From: Myxocyprinus asiaticus
Lineage: Eukaryota; Chordata; Actinopteri; Cypriniformes; Catostomidae
DNA: 64,000 nucleotides
Direction: 5' to 3'
Assembly (NCBI RefSeq): GCF_019703515.2
Contig: NC_059348.1
Location: forward strand, 24,662,156-24,726,155
The position numbers and the translations under genes are program-made. Shown piece after piece: positions 33,803-44,951 of the stretch. Position 1 is the first letter of the stretch, and each line of letters starts with the position of its first letter. The notes below the pieces were generated by a model, which was not told where the DNA came from, made no database searches, and saw nothing but the letters and a program-made list of their open reading frames with translations.

Positions 33803-34709
33803 TGTCAGGATCCGGACACTCGTGCTCATGTCTGTCTTTTATTGACGTGGGTGCATCGTGCTTATGTCATCTTGGCACCATGCACTTGTGTCAATTCTCT
33901 GTCTGTCTCGCGAATATGGGTGCACCTTGTGTCACACTCGCTTTGCACGCCCGGGTCATGAGCCTTCATGTTGTGCTAAGGTTCGGTCACTTCGGTTTAA
34001 GGTGTCGGGAGTGTGTGTGGCCGATCTCTCGCACAGGTGTCCTGTCTTGTTTTTGTCACCTTTTGTGTGCATCACGTGGCGTTTGCCTCGCAATGTACAC
34101 TCAGGTTTCGTTTAGTGTGAGAATGCGTGGCATCGCTTTGTTTGCCGTTGCTACGCATTCTCTCATCTTGTCTGATGGTTGACATGGGTGTATATTGCCT
34201 CATTGTCTTGGCAATGTGCACTCATGCCATTCAGTTGTTTTGTTGTCTTGTGAGAGCACGTGGCTTTGTTTTGTTTCTGTATCGCCACGTGTCTCTCTGT
34301 CTTATGTCATACCCCGCCTCCTTGTTTGCTTATTTTTAGTTCATTTGCCTCACCTGTCCCCTGTTAACCCATTTGATTTCTCTCCCTATTTTAGTCTCCT
34401 CGTGTTTGCAGTCCAGTTCGTCTTGTGTGTATTCAAGTCAGTCCTGCTTGTTAATCGGTCTCGTTTCCAGTCTTATGTTTTCAGTCATCCCTGTCGGCCC
34501 TGTTTCCCCCAACTGTTTCCTGTGTCGGTCTGGTTGGTCCTGTTTCCCTCTGCATCAGCCTGGATTACCCTTTTCCCCTTCTGGGTAGTTTATGTTTGTT
34601 TTTCCACCTTGTGGGAGTTTTGGTTTGTGTTTTTTGCCCTTGTTTATTACATAAATTATCTTTTATTTTTCAACTCTGCATTTGTTTCCTGCCTCTGCAC
34701 TCTCTGACA
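33803..34709 (+). mobile_element. Candidate 3' LTR (907 bases)
   Basis: Begins TGTCAGGATCCGGACACTCG and ends CCTCTGCACTCTCTGACA, with a perfect TGTCAG/CTGACA border. The pyrimidine-rich tail after TTTATTTTTCAACTCTGCAT is typical of fish gypsy LTRs. The flanks show no duplication (left CAGTCTG, right GATTT), consistent with a 3' LTR whose left neighbour is internal sequence. A 5' LTR was not found. Confidence 0.55.
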
Positions 34710-35044
34710 GATTTTATCCATCAGTTGTTGATGGATTGTGAAAAGTGGGCATTTCATACCGAAATGGAGGCAGATGTAAATCCGAGTTTGCAGTAGACAC
34801 AAACACACACCCCTTCCACCGTGCTGCTCGAGCCAGAGCCCGTTACTGGTGAAATTGAGCAGCCATCTCAACACATTGATGATCAAACTGACAACATAAA
34901 CGCAAAAGCATATTACATATTGCTGTTGAAAAACTAGTGTGTAAAAGATAACAATATTTTAATGTTTTGAATCACAATACACTAAATATAAAGGAGGGAA
35001 AACACTTACTAGTACTGTACATCCCAAGATACCTGTTTGTTATT

Positions 35045-35477
35045 TATTTGTATTTTTTTTAATCACCTTTTCTCCCAATTTGGAATGCCCAATTCCCACT
35101 CCTTAGTAGGTCCTCGTGGTGGCGCGGTTACTCACCTCAATCTTGGTGGTGGAGGACAAGTCTCAGTTGTCTCCGCTTCTGAGACAGTCAATCAGTGCAT
35201 CTTATCACGTGGCTTGATGTGCATGACACCGCAGAGAGTCACAGCACGTGGAGGCTTATGCTACTCTCCGCTATCCACGCACAACTTACCACGTGCCCCA
35301 TTGAGAGCGAGAACCCCTAATCATGACCACAAGGAGATTACCCCATGTGACTCTACCCTCCCAAGCATCCGGGCCAATTTGGTTGCTTAGGAGACACTCA
35401 GCCCGCTCTGGATTCGAACTCGCGACTCCAGGGGTGGTAGTCAGCGTCAATACTCGTTGAGATCCCCAGACCCCCCC
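35045..35477 (-). mobile_element. tRNA-derived SINE, near full length
   Basis: On the minus strand it begins near 35477 with a tRNA-like head and a Pol III B box, GAGTTCGAATCC (35410-35421). A body follows through GGTTGCTTAGGAG (complement CTCCTAAGCAACC), then the tail ATTGGGAAT...CCAAATTGGGAG. A 3' fragment of the same family lies at 6398-6600. Confidence 0.8.
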
Positions 35478-35971
35478 CAAGACACCTGTTTTAAAAAATA
35501 TGAATAAACTCCAGAGACATCCAAAGCATTGTATTCAGTAGTGATCACCTCAGCAAATCAGGCATGAAATATCTCAAACACATCCATGAATTCGCCATTA
35601 ATCCTCCTTCAAAATGTAAACTGATGCCAGTTGACCTGTAACCAAGGAAGTTTGGGTTAAGGAATGGGAGTTTTGGAGGAAAACAGCCAAAAAAAACACG
35701 TTTTCATCTCTGCATTAGCTGCTTTGATGGCAGGTTTGCTTACACCCTTGAAGGGGTGGGGTTAAAACTTAATACCAAATGCATACGTCAGCAGAGCAGA
35801 GTCAGTCATTTTACCGGAAGAGCAAGTTATGACATTTTGATTAAAGATTACGAGGTCAAACATTTTTTTTTTATAAAATAGCCGATATGCATGGATAAAT
35901 CTTTTATAATAAGACCAGTAACATGCATTAATAAAATAAATAGGGTCCATTTTGATTTCATGCTGATTTTA

Positions 35972-36245
35972 AAGGTATAGTTCAGCCAAAAATGAAAATT
36001 CTCTCACCATTTGCTCACCCTTATGCCATCCCAGATATGTATGACTTTCTTTTTTCAGCAGAACACAAATGAAGATTTTTAGAAGATATCTCAGTTCTGT
36101 AGATCCATACAATGCAAGTGAATGGGTGCCAAAATTACGAAGCTCCAAAAATCACATAAGTCAGCATAAAAGTAATCCATAAGACTCCAGTGGTTAAATT
36201 AATGTCTTAATAATAATGGAATTTTTGTGTGAACTAGTCCTTTAA
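35972..36245. mobile_element. Fold-back element, GGGATAGTTCACCC family, with both ends
   Basis: Left TAAAGGTATAGTTCAGCCAA and right TTTTGTGTGAACTAGTCCTTTA are imperfect inverted ends. Between them are the family blocks CATACAATGCAAGTGAATGG and GTAATCCATAAGACTCCAG. Confidence 0.7.
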
Positions 36246-37496
36246 AAAGTTTCATTCACCCTGAGGATGCCTTTTTTTGGTCTGTCCCCACCCCTTTGTT
36301 TCCAATGTGTAAACTTCGCTTGAGATGGCACAATGCAATCTACAGTATATCTGATAGAATGTTTAAAATACTACAGAAATTTACTTTTAAAATTACTTTT
36401 CAAAATGGAAAGGCATCGATTTCATGGAAAGACCCTCAAAGACATACAGTACCTAACTCCCTGTCGTGCTTTAGCTCTATGGACAATGTGGGTGAAATAC
36501 ACTGAGCTCTTTCAAATACTCACAGAGGTGCTATAAGGCCAAACTATGTCTGAAATGTGGCTCACAGTACAATCAATGTGACTTCATTACTTAATTGAAC
36601 TTTAGCAAGTATTTTGTCCAATACCAAGCTTTCAATTTACAGGATCCTCTTATATAAAGGTATTAAATAATACTGAATAAAATAACAAAACATTAATCCT
36701 CCAAGCTCATGTTAATGTAAGGAGCTCAGTGCTGGTATCATGGTGGGCATTGATCTCTGCACTTAAATTGGCTCCAGGCAGCGAATTTGCTCTTGTTTGG
36801 CAGAGAAAGAAATACTGTATTTGCCAAGACCACACATCTCTCTTTGTGTCTCCTCTCATCAGGGTGCAAAGATAATGGAAACCTTTTGCCAATGTCCTCA
36901 CTCCATTTCTGAACAGCAGCAAACAGTCAGATAGCAGTGCGGGAGGGTATGTGTGTGTACGCTGGGACCTGCTTTGCATGCCATTTTTTGTAGGTTGCTT
37001 AAGGACTACAGAGTTCCTTGAAACTCAACATGGAGCAACTTTAATAACCACCTCCTGAAACCTAGACTTGTAAAACCAGCATGATTTGAATGATTAAAAG
37101 GACGAATGTACCTTAAAAATCAACCAAAACATCACAAAGCACTAACCCCGGCTGAATTCATCACAAAATATTCTCAATTGCTTGGCTCAGTTCTGAAAAA
37201 TCAACATGAAATCAAAACTGACCCTATTTAATTCATGTTCCTGATCTTATTGTGAACGATTTATCAGTGTAAAATGTGATATCAAAATGTGATAACTTGC
37301 TCCTGTTAGTCAACTTTTATTTTTGCTGATGTCACCCAGGCCTAAAGTGGATAAAGTTAACCAATAGCCAAAAAGCTATTTAGGCATTGTTTTAACAATT
37401 TCACATTGAGGTCTGGCTTTATTCAGGTATGAGATATGATATCATTCTAGATACAGAGGTAAATTAAGTTATGAACAAGGTTTTTAATTTGATTTT

Positions 37497-37700
37497 AAAG
37501 GGATAGTTCACCCAAACATTCAATTTTTTGAACATTCATTTACTCACCATCTAACTGTATTTTTCTTCTGTGCAACATAAAAGGAGATGCTAGAAGGAAT
37601 GTTAGCCTCAGTCACCATTCACTGCATCTCCTTTTGTGTTCCACAGAAGAAAGTAAGTCAAATGATTTTGGTACAACATGCGGGTGAGTAGACAAAATGT
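37497..37700. mobile_element. Fold-back element, near-palindromic
   Basis: GGGATAGTTCACCCAAAC at the left. The centre is a palindrome: TCTTCTGTGCAACATAAAAG on one side and CTTTTGTGTTCCACAGAAGA on the other, around a roughly 45-base loop. It would form a long hairpin. Confidence 0.7.
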
Positions 37701-38589
37701 TCATGATTGGGTATCCTTTTGAGTACATGTTTAAAATGAATGCGCAGCTCATGTATTTGACCAGGTAATTCATCTTTATAATAAAAGCTGAAATAAAAGC
37801 AAACAAAAGTGTCTAAACACCCTCCTCCCACTCTTCGTCTCCCATCATGTTAGCTTCTGCTTGCTTCTATTCACTGTTTCTCCTCAGGACTAAAGTCAAG
37901 GTTTTAACAAGGACCTGAATCCCTCTCTTTTATCCCAAACCCCATTTTAAACCTCACATCTTTACTCCTCTCAAACATCTTTACCTCTCCATCCCTTACT
38001 CAGTCTCTCTTTCTCTTTTCTCTCCATAGTTCATGCTCTGTCCTTTGTTAAGAGCTCAAGCTATGTGCTTGTCTTTAGACAGAGCTCTGCAGACAATGTT
38101 GGCATGACAGAGAGAGATTTTGCCCATCGTGTTTTTCAAAATCATGTCATAGTCAAGGCATAGCACTTATCGGTAACCCACCCCCCTTTAATCACTTTTT
38201 ACTGAGGCACAAAGCTGTTTATGGAGAGAGTAACATTTGCATATGTTTGTGTTTTCATTTTTTTGGTGTGTGAATGCGGTGTAGTGGCGGGGAAAATATC
38301 TCTTTGTTTAACTGTGAAATTTCAATGGGGGTGCTGAGTTTGGCTGTGACCGAGAGAGGAACAAACATAATCACAATTCAAAACATTTTGTGATATTAAA
38401 AATAAATATATGGTAATTCCAGTCAAAATACACGCCAGCTTTGATTATCTAATATTTCAACACCCTCACAGTTTGTAATGCTCTCTCTGTGTGTAATGCA
38501 ATTCACAACTAATGCAAACTCCCTTTGATATTGATCACAAATCTATTAGTTAGATATCTGTGCAAAAGTGGAGAAGGTTTTTTTGGCTT

Positions 38590-38935
38590 AAACAGACTGA
38601 TCTCACAGTGAATTTCGAAACAGGTCGAAAGTTCTTCAGCTGAAATCGGTCTGTGTTTACCAAAATTTGAAGCACTGCCCCCAGTGGCCAAAGCTTGAAA
38701 TCTTATTCAACGTATGGGCACATGTGAGCTCCAGTTTCTGGGTGAAATGTTCACAGAGTGGCACCAAAAAAAGTTGTAAAGCATGTTGTTTTAGTTGTAA
38801 ATTATGTAATACAGTCAACAAGAATGCATATTTTGACCATTCACCCAAATATAACCCAAACCTGAACCCTAAACCTAACCATCAATGGAGTAGAAATGTC
38901 ATCTTAAAAATGAGGGAAAATGCAACCCCCCAAAT
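38590..38935 (+). repeat. Unclassified dispersed repeat, copy 1
   Basis: Shares GACTGATCTCACAGTGAA, CCCAGTGGCCAAAGC, TATGGGCACAT, GGTGAAATGT-CACAGAG and CCTAAACCTAACCATCA, in this order, with 56189-56680. Confidence 0.7.
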
Positions 38936-39398
38936 CACCAGTTTTTTTTTTTTTTTTTTTGGTTAACAGCAACATCAACTAGACCAGTTTCAAACCAGCA
39001 TTAACCAGCATAAACCAACCTGGACCATTATAGGAATTCATACTTTATAAGAAGATCTTATCAGCAGGGGTATTTGATAGCACACTCTAGCTAAGGGCCA
39101 CCCTTGGTCAAACGGTCATGGGGTCAGTGACCGGTCTTAAGAAGCCTGGGGCTCCCTTCATGGCAAGTCAAGGAAAGTAAATTACTCTCAGGATTGTTTG
39201 CATCATCCTTGCGGCTATGTTACTAACACCACAACCTTATACATCCTTCATGACTCAATAAAGAAGCATTATTTCCACACCAGGCCTATTTTCCCTGTTT
39301 AATTGCGACACAAATCACTAAAGGTTAACCAGAAAAAGACCACAGAGAGTTTTGTTTTCTGAGACAAGCCTTAGGCGACCAGTCACGGCTAAGCTCAC

Positions 39399-39578
39399 CT
39401 TTCCGACAAGCTCCTCCACGCGGGGGACAGGTTTGCCCTTCTGATGGCGGATGGTGGGAGGAGACTGGCCGTCCCAATCGTGCAGCTCCTCAATGCTTTT
39501 CAGATACAACAGTGCCTTCAGGCCTAAACAGTAGTCTTCAATCACTGTGAAGTCCTGGTTCTGCACAGCGCTGCACAC
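39399..39578 (-). CDS. DPYD: DPYD exon 20 equivalent
   Basis: 180 bases, 60 codons, phase 0 at both ends. The acceptor ATATTTAACAG precedes GTGTGCAGC, and the last codon AAG is followed by donor GTGAGCTTAG. The peptide starts [20 protein letters not shown] and ends [15 protein letters not shown]. It closes the pyrimidine-binding FMN barrel domain (the [12 protein letters not shown] helix) and starts the linker towards the iron-sulfur tail. As I recall, human exon 20 has the same length. Only a few conservative changes are visible. The exon sits between two 13-kb introns crowded with transposons yet has no lesions. Confidence 0.96.
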
Positions 39579-40269
39579 CTGTTAAATATGCACAGATATA
39601 TAAACAGCCCTTAGGGCCAGTACTGACTTAGTGAAAAAGCAGTGATTACTCTATCCAGCTCAGCTTTAAGTGTGTGTTTTCTTACATGCAGGGTGTTTTC
39701 AATGGCTGAATCAGACACAATAGACAGAAAATCTGAATATGTGATTCTTTATTCACTGGTAATCATCCACTTAGCTGAAGCTCTAAAATCACATTTGCAT
39801 TCATGTTCAGATAAAAAAATGGTAATCTCATTGACGGCAAAGGCATTGGTCCTTGCCTTGCCATAACCGTATGTACTGTAGCGAGCCAGAGAGAGGTTTG
39901 AGAGCTGTAATGGAGGGGAAGATAATTAATGAATAATTAATTTTGTTTGTTTGTCACACAAAAATCTTATTAAATAGCTTCAGCAGACTCTGAGTCTAGT
40001 GCTCAAGTCAACTGGACAACTTTTATGGTACCTTGATGCTATTTTTTGTCATTTTTGGAGCTTTGTAGACATGGTCATGAAGAACTGCCATGTATGGAAA
40101 AGGGCTGCTTCAAGAGTCTTCAAAAACCCTGCTTTTATGTTCCACAGAATAAATTACAGAATAAATAATATGGATTTGGAATGGCTTGAGAGTGTTGGGC
40201 CTCATGTACTCAGATAGAAGACAAAGGCAGGCCAAACAATAAAAATCGCACCAAAATCAAACAAAGGGT

Positions 40270-40790
40270 GTTCAAAACAGACTACAAATCCAATGAAGCC
40301 TTGCTCACTAAAGGATCAAACTCTCAACTCCTATTGGATGAGGCACAAGACAGAACGCACCTCAACCAAGACATCATCAGGAGTAGAAATACCTCTGAAA
40401 TGCTTCCGGGATTTGCTTCCAGCAACTTTGCTCGCCGTGTGTAGATGCAGCTCTTCGCTGCTCTCAGGTGCAGCCTCGAGACACAAGGAAGTAACGTCCG
40501 AATTGAAACTGTGGCCATACAATCTCCATCTCGCTGGACGAGTTGAGATTACTCTGTGTTCCACCGAACACTCTAACGGATCCGAAGGAGACCGCCGAGC
40601 AATCCGCATCTTCATCTGTTTGCCTGCGGAAGTGAAGAGAAAAGATTTCTCTTCCCTCTTCAATCAAGTCAACGTCGCTGATTTCTCCGCCAGCCCACCG
40701 AGAATCAGCCGCCGTACCGCCCGCCGACAGAGCGAGGAAACGGACTCCCGTCATCACCCGAGCCTCGAGGAAACGAGTCTGAGTTAAAGG
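40270..40790. other. CpG-rich block with overlapping open frames, unidentified
   Basis: A CpG-dense island in AT-rich intron (for example CGCCGTACCGCCCGCCGACA). It is open for 164 residues on the plus strand (40293-40787) and for 110-112 residues on the minus strand. No motif in either direction matches a family I know. It could be the 5' region of an unrecognised retroelement that continues to about 41180, or an intronic promoter island. No function is assigned. Confidence 0.4.
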
Positions 40791-41186
40791 ACGGATGAAC
40801 ACACATTCTGCATGCGATTCATGTAAGAGGTTTATGTCTGGGCAGAGATAGAGTATTATAGTGTGTTATTCCTGTGTACCAAGGTTATTGCTTGTACAGT
40901 TTACGGACCGCCATGTCCACTCATTATTAATACTCAGGGTATTAATTATCACAAATTTGATTTGCTGTATTGTGGTCCAACCACACTGGACTGTTGTGCA
41001 TTTACACCATCACGGGTGAGACCGGCAAACTGAATTTATCCATTAAAGAATCAAAGACCGGGATGGTTTACGAGCCGTCCACCGCGTCTCTGAGTGATAA
41101 ACTAACAGCTGTTTTCTCTCCCATGATTGCGAAACCAGCTTTGGGGCCGTCACTTTATTCTCTCTCTCTCTCGTACTAACCCCACA

Positions 41187-41222
41187 AACACACACACACA
41201 CACACACACACACGCGCGCGCG
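41187..41222. repeat. (CA)n-(CG)n microsatellite
   Basis: A CA run of about 13 units that turns into CGCGCGCG, preceded by a TCTC run. Confidence 0.9.
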
Positions 41223-41929
41223 ATCCCTCACAAACATTCTCGGACACATTTTCAGCTAGTAGATAGCTTTGTGATAAAGCTCAGCTTTGTCCCTAGGAAG
41301 ATAATGATAGTTTGTAAGGCAAATCCATGAGATTTGTTTAATAATAGAGCAGTCTGCATATATAAAGTGCATACAGATATCAGTTCACATTCTAAATAGA
41401 TCTTATAAAAATTATTTTAGTATTTAAAAGGCTCTGTATTTTTTATTATGATGGGTATAACATATAATGGAATGTGGTGTGATAATGATTGAGAGATGTA
41501 AATAACTTTACCTATCATAATTGATATACACATTTTCAACACAATTTTTCTCTAAAATGATGGACAAAATATTAAGAACAAGTTGCTTCAATTCAGTAAA
41601 TATTCATTTTGAAATATCAGTAACAATATAGGTTATTTTTACTGTTACTTTATCAAAATAAGCAAAGATTTTGTAGAAAAAACAAGTGCACCACAATACG
41701 AAGGTGGCCATTTTGAAATTGAATGCAATTGGCAATGCCTTCTACTTGAGCATGAAATAATTCACCAGGAGGCAACATCCATGTATTACATTGCATCCAA
41801 CAGTTTTAAGCATAGTATCAATGTACTTCAGCATAGCATTTTGATGACGTTGTGGCTTTAGAAACCATGTATCTAAAATGATAATCTAGACTTTGTAGGG
41901 TTAAGGGGCAATACAATGTAAGTGTTTAC

Positions 41930-42535
41930 ACACACATATCTTCTGATGGCACACCTTCTGATTGTGGTGTCCCCCAAGGCTCACTTCTGGGTCCTTTATT
42001 ATTTAACCTATGTATGCTGTCATTAGCTGGTGTAATTTATCAATACAACATCTCCTTTCATTATTATGCAGATGACACTTAAGACAGAGATCTTCAGAGA
42101 AATTCTGTTTGGCTCTATGCCATATCTAGACTCCTTTTCTCTGAAGGTCAATAATTGCATCAAGAATTCAGGAATCATGCTCCACAGTAATGCCACTTTT
42201 AAAAAACATATTAGCAATGTGTGTAAAACGCTACAATATCACACTCTCAACATATTTTCAAATTCTCTCTACTGCTCGCAGTGAAAAAATCATTCACAAT
42301 TTTGTTACATCTAGGCTTGATGATTGCAATAGTGTTTTGGCTCCATCAAACACTTACAAAGAGCTAGTAGAATGCTGACTTGTATTAGACTGAGGAATCA
42401 CGTTAATCTGGCACTTAAATCACTTCACTGTCTACCAGTGTTTTAAAGAACTGATTTAAAGATCTTCTTTTTAATATTTGAATTTCTTCATGGTGTTGCT
42501 CTACATAGCTTAGCGATATGATTACACTATGTAAC
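41930..42535 (+). pseudogene. Non-LTR retrotransposon RT fragment, 5' part of a split copy
   Basis: Reads DCGVPQGSLLGPLLFNL at about 41955-42005, the RT palm motif before the catalytic box, then ISFHYYADDT at about 42050-42079 with the catalytic Y-A-D-D intact. After that comes a degraded thumb and C-terminal region (STARSEKIIHNFVTSRLDDC, 42270-42330; LALKSLHCLPV, about 42410). Frames change several times. The style of the motifs fits the Rex1/CR1 side of the jockey group, distinct from the L2 copies at 1 and 60139. Its 3' continuation is at 49300-49500, displaced by the TIR element. Confidence 0.65.
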
Positions 42536-42829
42536 ACAATTTTTGTTCCTGGGTAGTAAGTGTTATTTCCTAATTGCTTATGCTTCAATGTACAGAAAAT
42601 GGCTATTATTTCCCACAAACTTTGCTTTTGTGACCAGGACAGTGATATTTTGAAATGTACTTATTTCCAATGAGAAAACGGCCGAATTTGTGTCTTTTCG
42701 TTCACATAAAGTCAGAAAAAACAACATATGAATCCAAATTAACATGTAATTATACTAAAGTAATACAAAAATGACTACAAAAGATTTAGAAGTGAGTAGT
42801 TTTTCGAGATTTAAGATTATACTGTAAAT

Positions 42830-43547
42830 CACTCTCATGAATCAGCCCCCAAATGTACTCATCATACTTCAAGGCATCCAGCAAGGTCTTGATGCTGTTG
42901 TAATCCTCTTTGATGTGCACCGAGTGAGCCAGGGGAAGAGATGGGTACTTGTTACCATTATGAATGATGCTGGATGAGCTGTCAATGAAGAGGCATCACT
43001 CATTCTGGTTACAGGCGATTCCGATTGCCTCGAACAGACTGGTCACATTGTGGCAGAAGCAGAGCCCATCTTGACAGGTGAAGAAGCTGGAAAAAGGTTG
43101 GTCTGATCTGAGACTTGCACACTTTCATCCAACAAATTCCACTGCTTGAGCCTAGACGTCAAAAGCTCGGCATGGACTCGGTGAGACCAAGATCTCTAAT
43201 CAAGTCGTTGAGGTCTTTTTGGTTGGGGTAGTATGGGTTTCTCTCCTCAGCTCCACATCTGAAATTGTCATCTGGATCTACAACATCTTCCTCGCTCTCT
43301 GACTTGCTGCTCTCTTCTAAAGACGGCTGCTCTTTCTCCGGAGGAGTGGGTACGGGGAGCTCATGGCAGTGTGGCACTGGGGCGATGGATGAAGGAAGGT
43401 CCGGATACGTGATAGCAGGTGCATTCTTGCAAGTCCGACGTTTGGAAGGGTCCACCATGCAGAAGTAGCAGTTGCTTGAGTGGTCAGTGGGTTCCCGCAA
43501 AATTCTTGGGATAGCGAACTTCGTGGCTCTCTATTCCCCTCTGTACC
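42830..43547 (-). pseudogene. Gene of the TIR element, 3' segment
   Basis: Picks up at WYRGE, then a stop, then FAIPRILREPTDHSSNCYFC at 43520-43460. It is open to 43159, with a Pro/Ser/Glu-rich acidic linker (ESSKSESEEDVVDPDDNF) and NPYYPNQKDLNDLIRDLGL. Further pieces continue in broken frames (LTSRLKQWNLLDESVQV near 43130; DGLCFC near 43050; DALKYDEYIWGLIHES near 42840-42890). I recognise it as a protein repeatedly seen in animal genomes as an uncharacterised transposon gene with Cys-rich N-terminal motifs. The close of the gene looks internally deleted. Function unknown, perhaps transposase. Confidence 0.6.
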
Positions 43548-43603
43548 ATTCTCTAAAAGAGCGGCACACACGGAACGTCTTTTTAAAGACGCGTCTTTTT
43601 AAA

Positions 43604-44870
43604 GATGCCTTTCCGTTTGTGTGTTATTCCTGGTTGCGGTCGTTATCTCTCGCCTTCTGATGGTCACGATTGCTGTCTTTCGTGTCTGGACGCTACCCAC
43701 GCGGAGACAGCGTTCGTGGATGGACCATGTACTCATTGCAAGACCATGACCTAGGCAATGTTGCGGTCGCGGCTTGCCTTCTTAAGAAAGCAAGCAACCC
43801 CAGTGGCTACCTGCCTCGGTCCTTCTATCTACGGGTATGAGGCCAGCGCAGCTAGCACTGGGGGCGATTTGGGGACCCCAATGGGACCACCTCCGCCGGG
43901 TATCCCCCCACGGACCTCCCATTCCCCAGCATGCTCGTCTGCCCCGATCAGGCTTCCGGATGAGTCCGCCGGCTCGTCTCACGGCTAGTTCGACCTCTTG
44001 TTCGTGGCCCGCGAAGCTGATGAGCTCTCGAGCGCAGCATCAGAGAGCGGGCTCGTCCAGTCAGACATGGAAGCCTCAGCCGGGCTCCCCCACTCGGGTA
44101 CGGTCACCTAGTCACAGGCTGACCCGATCTTTCAGCTCCCCTGCCCTCACTACCCTCGATGGTGGGGCGGCCAAGGGCTATTCAGCAATCCCCCCAGAGG
44201 ATAAGGCGCTCGCAGTGCACCTATGCCCGCAAAGCGCCGCCACCTGGAGCGGGCGCCCAAAGCTCCCGTCCAAGGCCTGTAGGTTTATGTCATCCCTGAC
44301 GGCCAAAACCTATGGCGACGCTGGACAAGCTGCCTCCGCCCTGCACGCCATGGCTCTCCTGCAAGTCCACCAAGCCAAGGCGCTAAAGGAACTGCACGAG
44401 GGTAGTTCCGCCCCAGGATTGATGCAGGAGCTGCGCTCGGCGACCGACCTCGATCTCCGGGCGACGAAGGTCACGGCGCGGTCTCTCGGGTGGGCGATGT
44501 CCACCTTGGTGGTCCAGGAGAAGCCGACAAGGCACGGTTCCTTGGCACCCCCATTTCCCAAGTTGGTCTGTTCGGCGACACTGTCGAGGACTTTGCCCAG
44601 CAGTTCTTGGCGGTGAAGCAGCAGACGGAGGCTACCCGGCACATACTGCCCTGGCGCGGCTCAAGATCCCGCACCCTGTCTGCTCGTCGCCAAGGGCGTC
44701 CCCCTGCGGTGACTGCATCGGCTCCGCCGCAGCCCGCCCCTGTGGCCCGGCCACGGCGTGGAGCCCACCGCAGGAAGCAGATGCCACCCGTCTCATGACC
44801 GGCAGCCAAGAACCCGCGAAAGGCTTCAAAGCGCCCCTGAGACGGGCCACACAGGGATGACGAAACCCGC
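43604..44870 (+). pseudogene. DIRS gag-like ORF1, copy 3
   Basis: Starts MPFRLCVIPGCGRYLSPSDG with the same Cys/His cluster as copy 1 (C-x4-C, DGHDCC-x2-C, then CTHC). A stop follows at the codon after KTMT. The Gly/Pro segment MGPPPPGIPPRTSHSP follows, then another stop (SHG-stop) and the ESGLVQSDMEASAGLP block. A roughly 230-base deletion relative to copy 2 falls near 44120. The remainder (44130-44850) is in mixed frames. Confidence 0.65.
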
Positions 44871-44951
44871 TGCTCTGGAGCTGGTAAGCAGACAACTCCA
44901 TCCTCCGGTGGAGGGCCGGGAGCAGAATCTTTTGTTACCTTTTCATTTAAT

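Larger units (their letters stand above)
25632..39398 (-). other. DPYD: DPYD intron 20 (about 13.8 kb)
   Basis: Donor GTGAGC at 39398 and acceptor AG at 25633-25632. It is filled with small DNA transposons, a solo LTR, an LTR-retrotransposon end, a SINE and a duplicated 0.3-kb block, each listed separately. Stretches between them (27216-27902, 28247-29124, 31401-33279, 34710-35044, 35478-35971, 36246-37496, 37701-38589, 38936-39398) show no gene. Within them, poly-T lies at 32417-32445 and 38941-38960, and a fold-back fragment at 31745-31870. Confidence 0.8.

Noticed and set aside
33803..34709. Cys/Phe/Leu-rich frames of 153 and 170 residues (33721-34182, 34195-34707) resembling membrane proteins
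   Set aside because: Their hydrophobicity comes from the pyrimidine-rich LTR sequence; no start context or conserved pattern.
39040..39290. Possible solo LTR ending near AATAAAGAAGCATTATT
   Set aside because: No TG...CA border with a matching duplication could be found.
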